A stretch of DNA of 64,000 bases from contig CANNCV010000001.1 of assembly GCA_947503245.1 (NCBI GenBank), forward strand, positions 1,921,501 through 1,985,500, given 5' to 3'. The notes under the pieces were generated by a model. The model ran no database searches. It saw only the letters and a program-made list of their open reading frames with translations, and had not been told where the DNA came from. This stretch comes from an uncultured Sphingomonadaceae bacterium (GTDB taxonomy: Bacteria > Pseudomonadota > Alphaproteobacteria > Sphingomonadales > Sphingomonadaceae). Both the position numbers and the translations under genes were made by a program. Below are positions 46,877-54,244 of this stretch, piece by piece (positions within the stretch are counted from its first letter, which is position 1; the number at the start of each line of letters is the position of its first letter).

Positions 46877-47589
46877 CATTAAGCCCTATAAAAGGTTTTG
46901 CAATTCTGAGCCTATTGCTCATGCCGGTATCTGCAATATCCGCGCAGGCCGAACAGGCACCGGCAATCAACAATGCGCGCTCAGCAATTTCTGCTTTTTC
47001 TGATCTGTGTGTCGCGACATTCCCTGATGAACAGGATTTTCTGACCGGCATGAGCATGAACGGTTACGGCTTTAAGGCCGCGCCTAAACCCAAATTGCCC
47101 CATCGCTGGACCAACAGAGGCGCAAGCCTTGTCTATGCTGATGAAAATATGATGGTGGCATCCGGACAACCCGCGCCGCAATGCATTTTTGATGCCGTTA
47201 TCATGCGCAATGACGATCATCTCGCCATGGTGCGCGACATAGAAAGCCAATTACTGGTAGAAGACGGCAATTCAGAGGGACGGGGCGGCGTTAATCGCAC
47301 GACATGGAATTATTTTGATGATGCTGGCAATCAGCTGCGTATGTTTTTCCAAACGCGCCAGACCAGCAATGACAGACTGGCCGTTCGCCTAACTTTATTG
47401 CGGATAACACAAAGCGCTGCCGAACCGACCCCAGAGGCGGCACCGCGATCCGTGCCTCAGGCTCCAACCGTGCAGCAAGACGCCCTCCCGGTTCTTGAGA
47501 GCGATCAAACCATTACCAACCCCGAAGAGCAGCCTGGCCGATCTGCGCCAGACACTGAATTACAATTGGAAGACGAGGTATTATTGTGA
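46873..47589 (+). CDS. Secreted protein of unknown function coupled to the mutase and biotin synthase genes
   Basis: I do not recognise the family. The 238-residue product has a signal peptide (hydrophobic 8-22, likely cleavage after AISAQA, residue 26). A globular part of about 160 residues follows, with two cysteines (near 46 and 97) and the block [14 protein letters not shown] low-complexity acidic, Pro-rich tail ([12 protein letters not shown]... ending EDEVLL) ends the protein. A perfect AGGAGG lies seven bases before its ATG. It starts as ATGA on the mutase stop and ends as GTGA on the bioB start, so it is tightly coupled to two metabolic genes although it should act outside the cytoplasm. 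It might merely be carried along. Confidence 0.8.
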   Translation: MTLSPIKGFAILSLLLMPVSAISAQAEQAPAINNARSAISAFSDLCVATFPDEQDFLTGMSMNGYGFKAAPKPKLPHRWTNRGASLVYADENMMVASGQPAPQCIFDAVIMRNDDHLAMVRDIESQLLVEDGNSEGRGGVNRTTWNYFDDAGNQLRMFFQTRQTSNDRLAVRLTLLRITQSAAEPTPEAAPRSVPQAPTVQQDALPVLESDQTITNPEEQPGRSAPDTELQLEDEVLL

Positions 47590-48602
47590 CCATTCGTAAT
47601 GATTGGAGCCGCGAGGAGATCGCTGCATTGTTCGATCTGCCATTTGGCGATGTGATGCGTAAGGCCATGGCCGCGCATGAGACACATCATGCAGCCAATG
47701 AAGTGCAGCTTTGCACATTGCTGTCCATCAAAACTGGTGGTTGCCCCGAAGATTGTGGCTATTGCTCACAATCGGTCAAAGCCGATAGCGGGGTTGAAGC
47801 AACCAAATTGATGGATGTGCGCGCGGTGCTGCAATCAGCGGCTCAGGCCAAAGATAATGGCTCTCAGCGTTTTTGCATGGGCGCGGCGTGGCGTAACCCG
47901 AAAGACCGCGACATGCCTGCGATTGTGGAGATCGTTAAAGGCGTGCGCGATATGGGTATGGAAACCTGTATGACATTGGGCATGTTGACCCCTAAACAGG
48001 CGGATATGCTGGCCGAAGCGGGCCTTGATTATTACAACCATAATATCGACAGCAGCCCGGAATATTATGAGCGGGTGATTTCTACACGCAAATTTGATGA
48101 GCGGATTGAAACGCTGGATCATGTGCGCAATGCAGGCATTAATGTCTGTTCCGGCGGCATTGTCGGCATGGGTGAAACACGTGAAGACCGCGTTGGCTTT
48201 GTCCACACATTGGCCACATTGCCGCAGCATCCGGAAAGCGTACCGGTCAATGCTCTTGTGCCAGTAAAAGGCACAGTGCTCGGCGATATGCTGGCCGATA
48301 CGCCTTTGGCCAAAATTGACGATATTGAATTTGTCCGCACTGTTGCAGTGGCTCGGATCACCATGCCCAAATCCATGGTGCGCCTCTCCGCTGGTCGTGA
48401 AAGCATGAGCGAAGCGACGCAGGCATTATGTTTTATGGCGGGTGCCAACTCGATCTTCACAGGTGACAAATTGCTGACCGCGCCCAATGCCGGTGATGAC
48501 AGCGATGCTGCGCTATTTTCTAAGCTCGGCCTGACCGCGTTACAGGGCGAAGAGCCAATGCGTGCGGAAAAGATTTGCGGCCAGATGGAAGCAGCAGAGT
48601 GA
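47586..48602 (+). CDS. bioB: Biotin synthase
   Basis: BioB inserts sulphur into dethiobiotin to make biotin. The radical SAM cluster is bound by Cys53, Cys57 and Cys60 ([13 protein letters not shown]). The [2Fe-2S] cluster residues (Cys near 97 in FCMGAAWR, Cys near 128 in ETCMTLG, Cys near 188 in NVCSGGI, and Arg in LSAGRESM) are present. Length is 338. The start is a GTG at 47586 within the stop of the preceding gene (GTGA). No other bio genes are nearby; placing bioB here makes sense because PccA, the next gene, needs biotin. Confidence 0.96.
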   Translation: MTIRNDWSREEIAALFDLPFGDVMRKAMAAHETHHAANEVQLCTLLSIKTGGCPEDCGYCSQSVKADSGVEATKLMDVRAVLQSAAQAKDNGSQRFCMGAAWRNPKDRDMPAIVEIVKGVRDMGMETCMTLGMLTPKQADMLAEAGLDYYNHNIDSSPEYYERVISTRKFDERIETLDHVRNAGINVCSGGIVGMGETREDRVGFVHTLATLPQHPESVPVNALVPVKGTVLGDMLADTPLAKIDDIEFVRTVAVARITMPKSMVRLSAGRESMSEATQALCFMAGANSIFTGDKLLTAPNAGDDSDAALFSKLGLTALQGEEPMRAEKICGQMEAAE

Positions 48603-48617
48603 GTTTGTACCTTCGTC

Positions 48618-48638
48618 ATGTTGAACGCGCTTCAGCAT
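48618..48638. repeat. REP-like element after bioB (CATGTTGAA-type)
   Basis: ATGTTGAA (48618-48625) pairs with TTCAGCAT (48631-48638), eight bases with one G-T wobble, around CGCGC, in the context TTCGTCATGTTGAACGCG. This resembles the widespread extragenic repeat CGTCATGCTGAACTTGTTTCAGCATC of sphingomonads and other bacteria. A spurious reading frame across it gives a VQHDE peptide typical of that repeat. One copy is seen. Confidence 0.6.
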
Positions 48639-48679
48639 CGATTTCTCAACAACCTTTGTTAAGCGTTTTGCGCAATAGA

Positions 48680-48696
48680 CCCTAAATATTTTAGGG
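48680..48696 (+). promoter_or_regulatory. Short hairpin 21 bases before pccA
   Basis: CCCTAAA (48680-48686) and TTTAGGG (48690-48696) pair over seven bases around a three-base loop, in the leader directly upstream of the pccA ribosome binding site (AACAGGA). There is no T run after it. It could be an operator for a propionate-responsive regulator or a translation-control hairpin. I do not see the TTTGCAAA-type site known for PccR in Rhodobacter. Confidence 0.4.
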
Positions 48697-48717
48697 GTGA
48701 TAAAAACAGGAACGGTC

Positions 48718-50700
48718 ATGTTCAAAAAAATCCTCATAGCTAATCGTGGTGAAATCGCGTGCCGTGTTATTCGCACGGCCAAGAAAATGGGCATTAAGAC
48801 TGTCGCGGTCTATTCCGATGCTGATGCGCGCAGCCCGCATGTGGCTATGGCTGATGAAGCCGTGCACTTGGGGCCTCCACCGGCATCTGAGTCCTATTTG
48901 CTGGCTGATAAAATTATTCAGGCGTGTAAAGATACTGGTGCAGAGGCCGTTCATCCTGGCTATGGTTTCTTATCAGAACGGGCCAGCTTTGTTGAGGCAC
49001 TCACCGCAGCAGGCATCGTGTTTATCGGCCCACCCGCCAATGCCATTGCGGCGATGGGCGACAAGATTGAATCCAAGAAACTGGCGCGTGAAGCGGGCGT
49101 AAATATCGTTCCAGGCTATGTTGGTGAGATTGATGACACCGAACATGCGGTCAAAATCTCTAATGAAATCGGCTATCCGGTGATGATGAAAGCATCAGCT
49201 GGCGGCGGCGGCAAGGGCATGCGCTTGGCCTATAATGAGGCCGATGTGCGTGAAGGTTTTGAAGCGGTTAAACGGGAAGGTTTGGCCAGCTTTGGCGATG
49301 ACCGTATCTTTATTGAGAAATTTATTGAGCAGCCCCGCCATATTGAGATTCAGGTATTGGGTGATCAGCATGGTAATGTCGTTTATCTGGGTGAGCGTGA
49401 ATGCTCCATTCAGCGGCGGCACCAAAAGGTTGTTGAGGAAGCACCGTCACCCTTTGTGGATGAAGAATTGCGCAAAGCCATGGGTGAACAGGCGGTCGCT
49501 TTGTCACAGGCAGTGGGGTATTTCAGCGCAGGCACAGTCGAGTTGATCGTTGGCGCTGATAAAGGCTTTTATTTTCTGGAAATGAATACGCGGCTGCAGG
49601 TTGAGCATCCGGTGACAGAAATCATCAACAATATGGATCTGGTTGAACAGATGATCCGCGTTGCGGCGGGCGAAAAGCTGTCCATCACGCAAGATGATGT
49701 TAAATTACAGGGTTGGTCTATTGAAAACCGTGTCTATGCCGAAGACCCTTATCGCGGGTTCCTGCCCTCAATTGGTCGATTGGTGCGTTACGCTCCGCCA
49801 GAAACCGGCAATGGTGTGCGGGTTGATGATGGTGTTGCAGAGGGCGGCGAGGTGTCCATCTATTATGACCCGATGATCGCAAAGTTGATCACCTACGCCG
49901 ATACACGCGAAGAGGCGATGGACTTACAGATCGCTGCGCTGGACCAATTTGTGATTGAAGGCCCGGGCCATAATCTGGAATTTCTGTCTGCCGTGATGCA
50001 GCATCCACGCTTCCGTTCAGGTGATATCAGCACGGCCTTTATCGCCGAGGAATATCCTGACGGTTTTCAGGGGTCTCCGGCAAGCGCTGAATTGCTGCAA
50101 CGTCTTGCGGCCATCGCCGTCTTTATCATGACCGCAGAAGCAGACCGTGATCTTAGAGTGTCCGGTCAATTGGGCGATAGGTTAAGACCATCAACCGAGT
50201 GGCAAGTGCTTGTCGGTGATGTCGCGATGGAAGCGACCATTGGCAAAGACGTGATCGTCATTGATGGCAGCGAAATTCAGCTTTCCATGGCTTATACGCC
50301 CGGTGACACTCTGATTGTTGCCGAATTTGGGAACGAAGATGAGAGTGATACACTAGCGGTGAAAGTGTCCACACGTCCTAGCGGACTGCAGCTGACATGC
50401 CATGGCGCCAAACATGATATGCGTGTTTTGCCAGCCCATATTGCCCGTCACGCAGTCCATATGATTGAGAAAACCCCGCCCGATCTTTCCAAATTGCTGA
50501 TCTGCCCGATGCCCGGATTGCTGATCAAGACTATGGTGGAAGAAGGTGAAGAGGTACAGGAAGGGCAACCTTTGGCCATTGTTGAAGCCATGAAGATGGA
50601 AAATGTGCTGCGTGCGCAAAAGACGGCAACTGTCACATCAATAAAGGCTGCAGTGGGCGATAGTCTGGCGGTTGACCAGATCATTATGGAGCTGGAATAG
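48718..50700 (+). CDS. pccA: Propionyl-CoA carboxylase alpha subunit (biotin carboxylase and carrier)
   Basis: PccA carboxylates its own biotin with ATP and bicarbonate. The biotin carboxylase domain (about 1-450) opens with MFKKILIANRGEIACRVI and has the ATP-grasp loop KASAGGGGKGMR (near 160-171), EMNTRLQVEHPVTE and GYGFLSER. A linker region (about 480-580) follows, and the C-terminal carrier domain ends with the biotinylation site EAMKM near residue 626. I use the ATG at 48718 (AACAGGA seven bases before it) rather than the upstream GTG at 48697. Length 660 is normal. Biotin made through bioB, just upstream, would be attached here. Confidence 0.96.
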   Translation: MFKKILIANRGEIACRVIRTAKKMGIKTVAVYSDADARSPHVAMADEAVHLGPPPASESYLLADKIIQACKDTGAEAVHPGYGFLSERASFVEALTAAGIVFIGPPANAIAAMGDKIESKKLAREAGVNIVPGYVGEIDDTEHAVKISNEIGYPVMMKASAGGGGKGMRLAYNEADVREGFEAVKREGLASFGDDRIFIEKFIEQPRHIEIQVLGDQHGNVVYLGERECSIQRRHQKVVEEAPSPFVDEELRKAMGEQAVALSQAVGYFSAGTVELIVGADKGFYFLEMNTRLQVEHPVTEIINNMDLVEQMIRVAAGEKLSITQDDVKLQGWSIENRVYAEDPYRGFLPSIGRLVRYAPPETGNGVRVDDGVAEGGEVSIYYDPMIAKLITYADTREEAMDLQIAALDQFVIEGPGHNLEFLSAVMQHPRFRSGDISTAFIAEEYPDGFQGSPASAELLQRLAAIAVFIMTAEADRDLRVSGQLGDRLRPSTEWQVLVGDVAMEATIGKDVIVIDGSEIQLSMAYTPGDTLIVAEFGNEDESDTLAVKVSTRPSGLQLTCHGAKHDMRVLPAHIARHAVHMIEKTPPDLSKLLICPMPGLLIKTMVEEGEEVQEGQPLAIVEAMKMENVLRAQKTATVTSIKAAVGDSLAVDQIIMELE

Positions 50701-50775
50701 CGGCCATTTGATTACCATTCACAAGCTCCACAAGCCAAACTCGACAGAGCGAAAAAACATGGGTAACTCTATCTT

Positions 50776-52410
50776 ATGACGGATACTGCAATTTCGCCGG
50801 GTGATGACGGCTACCAACCATCGGAAAAAGAAATCAGGCTTGTGATTGCCGCATCTTCGGCCGGCACAATTTTTGAATGGTATGACTTTTTCATCTACGG
50901 AACTTTGGCCAGCATCATTGGTGCAGCCTTTTTCCCATCGGGCAATGAAACATTGCAATTGCTGCTCGTTTGGGCTGGCTTTGCAGTGGGATTTGGTTTT
51001 CGGCCCTTAGGCGCAATATTGTTCGGTTATCTGGGCGATAAGCTAGGGCGCAAATACACATTTTTGGTCACTGTCACATTAATGGGAATAGCAACAGCGG
51101 GTGTCGGACTAATTCCTTCCGCTGCGACCATCGGTATTGCTGCGCCCATAATTGTTATCGCCTTTCGCATCATTCAGGGCCTTGCACTTGGCGGTGAATA
51201 TGGCGGCGCGGCTATCTATGTTGCCGAACATGCACCGCCCGAAAAGCGTGGCTATTATACCAGCTTCATTCAAGCCAGCGTTGTCGGTGGCTTTGTGTTG
51301 AGCATAATCGTCGTTCTGGCTTGCCGTTTTGCCATACCCGAGCAGGAGTTTAATGATTGGGGCTGGCGTGTACCATTTCTGCTGTCAATCATCCTGCTGA
51401 TTGTGTCGCTTTGGATGCGGTTCAAACTATCAGAAAGCCCAGTTTTCAAGGCGATGAAGGAATCTGGCGAAATGGCCAGCAATCCCTTTGTCGAAAGTTT
51501 TACCTATCCGGGTAACAAGAAGCGTATTTTCGTAGCTCTTTTTGGCGTTGCAGCTGGCCTGACCACAATATGGTACACAGCGTTTTTCTACAGCCTGTCT
51601 TTCCTTAAAGGGCCTATGCGGGTTGAAGATACCACTGCTGAATTGCTGATAGGCTTTGCTGGTTTGCTCTCCATGGCCTTTTACGTGATTATCGGAAAAT
51701 ATTCAGACAGGGTAGGGCGCAAAAAGCCGATTATCTGGGGCAACATTCTAACCCTCATTCTGCTCTTCCCTTGTTTCTGGTTCCTAGGCAGTATTGCCAA
51801 TACCGATTTGCAGAAATCTGTGAACGAAGCGCCGATTGTTATTGCCGGACCGGATTGTGATTATGATCCTTTTGCTGATGAACAAGCTACCAATTGCGGA
51901 CGATTGCTTCAGGATATGACGGGATTTGGCATTCCCTATCAAATTGCCAAAAGTGAATCCTTGTCCCTAACAATAGGCGATGAAGCGGGATCTTTGGCTG
52001 GCTATGCCTGGGATGAACCATCTGAGCGTGTGGTGCAGTTGCGCGGGATGCTGGAAGCGCGAGGCTATGATCTGTCTGACAAAACGCCGTCTGTTTCCAG
52101 CATGATTGGCATCATTGCTGTGTTGCTGGTACTTGGCGGCTTGTCGGCGGCCAATTACGGGTCGGTTGCTGCATTGCTGACAGAGATGTTCCCTGCGAAA
52201 ATACGCTATAGCTCCATGTCGATACCCTATCATATTGGAGCAGGATATTTTGGCGGATTTCTGCCGCTTATTGCCGGTTATATTGTGGCAAGAACCGGCG
52301 ATATCTATGCTGGCCTTTGGTACACTTGGGTGTTCATATTATTGGCCACAATAGTCGCTGCATGGGGCTTGGCCGGTGGTCCGCCACGCGACTTTTCCGA
52401 TGATCATTAA
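50776..52410 (+). CDS. MHS-family (MFS) transporter with a periplasmic insertion
   Basis: This 544-residue protein belongs to the metabolite:H+ symporter family of MFS carriers. It has ASSAGTIFEWYDFFIYG in helix 1, the loop GDKLGRKYTF between helices 2 and 3, IQGLALGGEYGGAAIYVAEHAP in helices 4-5, and SDRVGRKKPI between helices 8 and 9. Between helix 9 and helix 10 an extra stretch of roughly 100 residues (about 341-438) is inserted; by topology it faces the periplasm and holds two cysteines (near 361 and 374). Substrates of the family are carboxylates, proline or betaines; a short-chain carboxylate would suit the upstream propionate genes but this is an inference from position. Confidence 0.88.
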   Translation: MTDTAISPGDDGYQPSEKEIRLVIAASSAGTIFEWYDFFIYGTLASIIGAAFFPSGNETLQLLLVWAGFAVGFGFRPLGAILFGYLGDKLGRKYTFLVTVTLMGIATAGVGLIPSAATIGIAAPIIVIAFRIIQGLALGGEYGGAAIYVAEHAPPEKRGYYTSFIQASVVGGFVLSIIVVLACRFAIPEQEFNDWGWRVPFLLSIILLIVSLWMRFKLSESPVFKAMKESGEMASNPFVESFTYPGNKKRIFVALFGVAAGLTTIWYTAFFYSLSFLKGPMRVEDTTAELLIGFAGLLSMAFYVIIGKYSDRVGRKKPIIWGNILTLILLFPCFWFLGSIANTDLQKSVNEAPIVIAGPDCDYDPFADEQATNCGRLLQDMTGFGIPYQIAKSESLSLTIGDEAGSLAGYAWDEPSERVVQLRGMLEARGYDLSDKTPSVSSMIGIIAVLLVLGGLSAANYGSVAALLTEMFPAKIRYSSMSIPYHIGAGYFGGFLPLIAGYIVARTGDIYAGLWYTWVFILLATIVAAWGLAGGPPRDFSDDH

Positions 52411-52427
52411 TCACAGGCAGTTTGGCC

Positions 52428-53465
52428 TTGTCTAACCAGCCCTTACGTCTGAAACTCGATGGCTCTGCACTGACGAGCAATTGGCATATACTTGACGCTA
52501 TGAGCGGCGGTGCTAGCGCCGGAGCCGCAGTCAAAGCTGACGGTTATGGGCTTGGCGCAAAAGCTGTTGTCACACTCTTGGCAGCTGCCGGATGCAAAGA
52601 CTTTTTCGTGGCCCATTGGGGTGAGGCTTTTGATATTTCAGGGCTTGTTGATCCCAAAGCAATATCGGTTCTGAATGGCCCATTGCCGCAAGATATAGAG
52701 CAGGCACTGCAAATAGGTGCAAAGCCGGTCATTAACAGCATCGCTCAGGCTGACCGCTGGCTTGCAGCTGGCGGCGGGCAATGTGACCTGATGATAGATA
52801 GCGGTATGAACCGGCTTGGCGTAGCGCCAGATGATATCGGCAATCCAGCTATACAAAAACTGGATATCGATATTTGTATGAGTCACTTAGCGTCGGCCGA
52901 TGAAGATTCGCGGCAAAATGCTGCGCAGCAAAAGCTGTTCTCTGCGCTGCGGCATAATATATCAGCGGGCCGTTATAGCCTGGCCAATAGTGCAGGCATT
53001 TGCCTTGGCGATGACTATCATTTTGATCTGACGCGGCCTGGACTATCCCTTTATGGCGGTATTCCGCGGAATGAATTGCGCGAAAATATACGGCCAGTCG
53101 CTCAACCAGAGGCAGCGATTTTGCAAATCCGCGACGTGGAAGCAGGGGCACATATTGGCTATAACGCGACGTTTACCGCAATGCAGTCGATGCGCTTGGC
53201 AGTAATAGCTATTGGCTATGCCGATGGCTATTTGCGGGCCTTTTCAAACAAAGGCCTGTTGCGCTATAAAAACCAGACTTTACCCATTGTTGGCCGCATA
53301 TCCATGGACCTTAGCATATTGGATATATCCTCTTGCCCACATTTGCAGGAAGGCGATTGGCTAGCGCTTGATTATGATCTGGTTACCAATGCGCAACTGT
53401 CCGGCCTTTCACAATATGAGCTTCTCACAGGTCTGGGAAAACGGTTCGAACATAATTGGTTCTAG
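52428..53465 (+). CDS. alr: Alanine racemase
   Basis: Alr makes D-alanine for peptidoglycan. The PLP lysine is Lys36 in AAVKADGYGLGAKAV, the catalytic tyrosine lies in HIGYNATFTA, and the C-terminal domain contains GRISMDLSILDI. The protein has 345 residues. The start is probably the TTG at 52428, with CACAGG about ten bases before it; a TTG at 52422 would sit only four bases from that site. It follows the transporter gene by 17 bases and ends with a hairpin at 53468-53496. Confidence 0.93.
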   Translation: MSNQPLRLKLDGSALTSNWHILDAMSGGASAGAAVKADGYGLGAKAVVTLLAAAGCKDFFVAHWGEAFDISGLVDPKAISVLNGPLPQDIEQALQIGAKPVINSIAQADRWLAAGGGQCDLMIDSGMNRLGVAPDDIGNPAIQKLDIDICMSHLASADEDSRQNAAQQKLFSALRHNISAGRYSLANSAGICLGDDYHFDLTRPGLSLYGGIPRNELRENIRPVAQPEAAILQIRDVEAGAHIGYNATFTAMQSMRLAVIAIGYADGYLRAFSNKGLLRYKNQTLPIVGRISMDLSILDISSCPHLQEGDWLALDYDLVTNAQLSGLSQYELLTGLGKRFEHNWF

Positions 53466-53467
53466 CA

Positions 53468-53496
53468 CTATGCTGCGCAATAATCGTGCAGCATAG
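53468..53496 (+). terminator. Hairpin after alr
   Basis: CTATGCTGC (53468-53476) and GCAGCATAG (53488-53496) pair over nine bases around an 11-base loop and are followed by CATTATTTTG. It lies two bases after the alr stop. The tail is T-rich but not a pure T run, so termination is likely but not certain. The stem also carries CTGC and GCAG half-sites of the type bound by PhaR. Confidence 0.55.
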
Positions 53497-53525
53497 CATT
53501 ATTTTGCATTTCTCCATCCTTCATG

Positions 53526-53577
53526 TTGCAGTGCACACAAGAACAATGCTATCATTAGTGCAATCAGGAAATGCACT
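53526..53577. promoter_or_regulatory. TGC/GCA-rich inverted repeats upstream of phaR
   Basis: Two elements lie before phaR: TTGCAGTGCA (53526-53535, with the palindrome GTGCAC at 53531-53536) and AGTGCA (53557-53562) with its inverted copy TGCACT (53572-53577) nine bases apart. PhaR proteins of Paracoccus and Rhodobacter bind TGC-rich sites of the type CTGC-N3/4-GCAG and repress their own gene. I infer a PhaR autoregulatory region here; spacing differs from the published type. Confidence 0.45.
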
Positions 53578-53586
53578 GGAGCGCTT

Positions 53587-54171
53587 ATGTCCCGCCAAAA
53601 AAGCGATGATGATATTATTGTTATCAAAAAATACGCCAATCGCCGCTTATACAATACGCATTCGTCCAGCTATATAACGCTGGATTTTATTGCCAGTTTG
53701 ATAAAAGAAAACAAAGATTTCAAAGTCATAGATGCAAAGAGCGGTGAAGATATAACGCGCAATATTCTCACCCAGATCATCATGGATCAGGAAAGTGGTG
53801 AGGAGCAGATGCTGCCGACCAGCTTCCTGCGCCAGCTTATCGGCATGTATGGCAATTCGTTACAGGCTATAATGCCCAGCTATCTTGAGGCCTCAATGGA
53901 CAGCCTTAAGGACAATCAAAAGAAGCTGACTGAATCCATGGGTGGTTCGTTGAACAATAATCTTTTTGCGCAAATTGCTCGTCAAAATATGGCGATGTTC
54001 GAAGCGGCCAGCAGCGCTTTCAAAATGCAGAAACGTTCTTCTGGATCGCGGTATAATAATAAGGCGGCACCAACAAGCACACCATCCACTGGTTCTGCTG
54101 ATGAAATTAGCGACCTGAAAAAGCAATTGGCCGATATGCAGGACCAGATTGCAAAAATGTCGAAAGAATAG
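53587..54171 (+). CDS. phaR: Polyhydroxyalkanoate synthesis repressor PhaR
   Basis: PhaR binds DNA in the absence of polyhydroxyalkanoate and represses phasin genes and itself; it is released when the granule binds it. The 194-residue protein has the PHA-accumulation regulator DNA-binding domain at about 10-70, opening VIKKYANRRLYNTHSSSYITL. A second region at about 75-130 (LRQLIGMYGNSLQA) follows, then a long polar linker and a predicted coiled coil at about 168-192 (ISDLKKQLADMQDQIAKM). GGAG six bases before the ATG is the ribosome binding site. No pha synthase gene is in the window. Confidence 0.93.
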   Translation: MSRQKSDDDIIVIKKYANRRLYNTHSSSYITLDFIASLIKENKDFKVIDAKSGEDITRNILTQIIMDQESGEEQMLPTSFLRQLIGMYGNSLQAIMPSYLEASMDSLKDNQKKLTESMGGSLNNNLFAQIARQNMAMFEAASSAFKMQKRSSGSRYNNKAAPTSTPSTGSADEISDLKKQLADMQDQIAKMSKE

Positions 54172-54185
54172 CGCCTGTTACGCTT

Positions 54186-54211
54186 CCATATGGTTTGCCA
54201 ATGCCATATGG
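54186..54211. other. Paired CCATATGG palindromes in the phaR-proS gap
   Basis: Two copies of the 8-bp palindrome CCATATGG (54186-54193 and 54204-54211) are separated by ten bases and can also pair with each other as a hairpin with an 8-bp stem. There is no T run after it. It may be a weak terminator of phaR or an operator for proS; the sequence cannot tell which. Confidence 0.4.
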
Positions 54212-54244
54212 GCGAGCAAATTTACGAATAGAAAGCTGATTATA

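Noticed and set aside
48540-48794. 84-codon frame on the minus strand with the peptide VQHDE
   Set aside because: It runs over the REP-like repeat and the start of pccA. This peptide is a known translation artefact of that repeat family.
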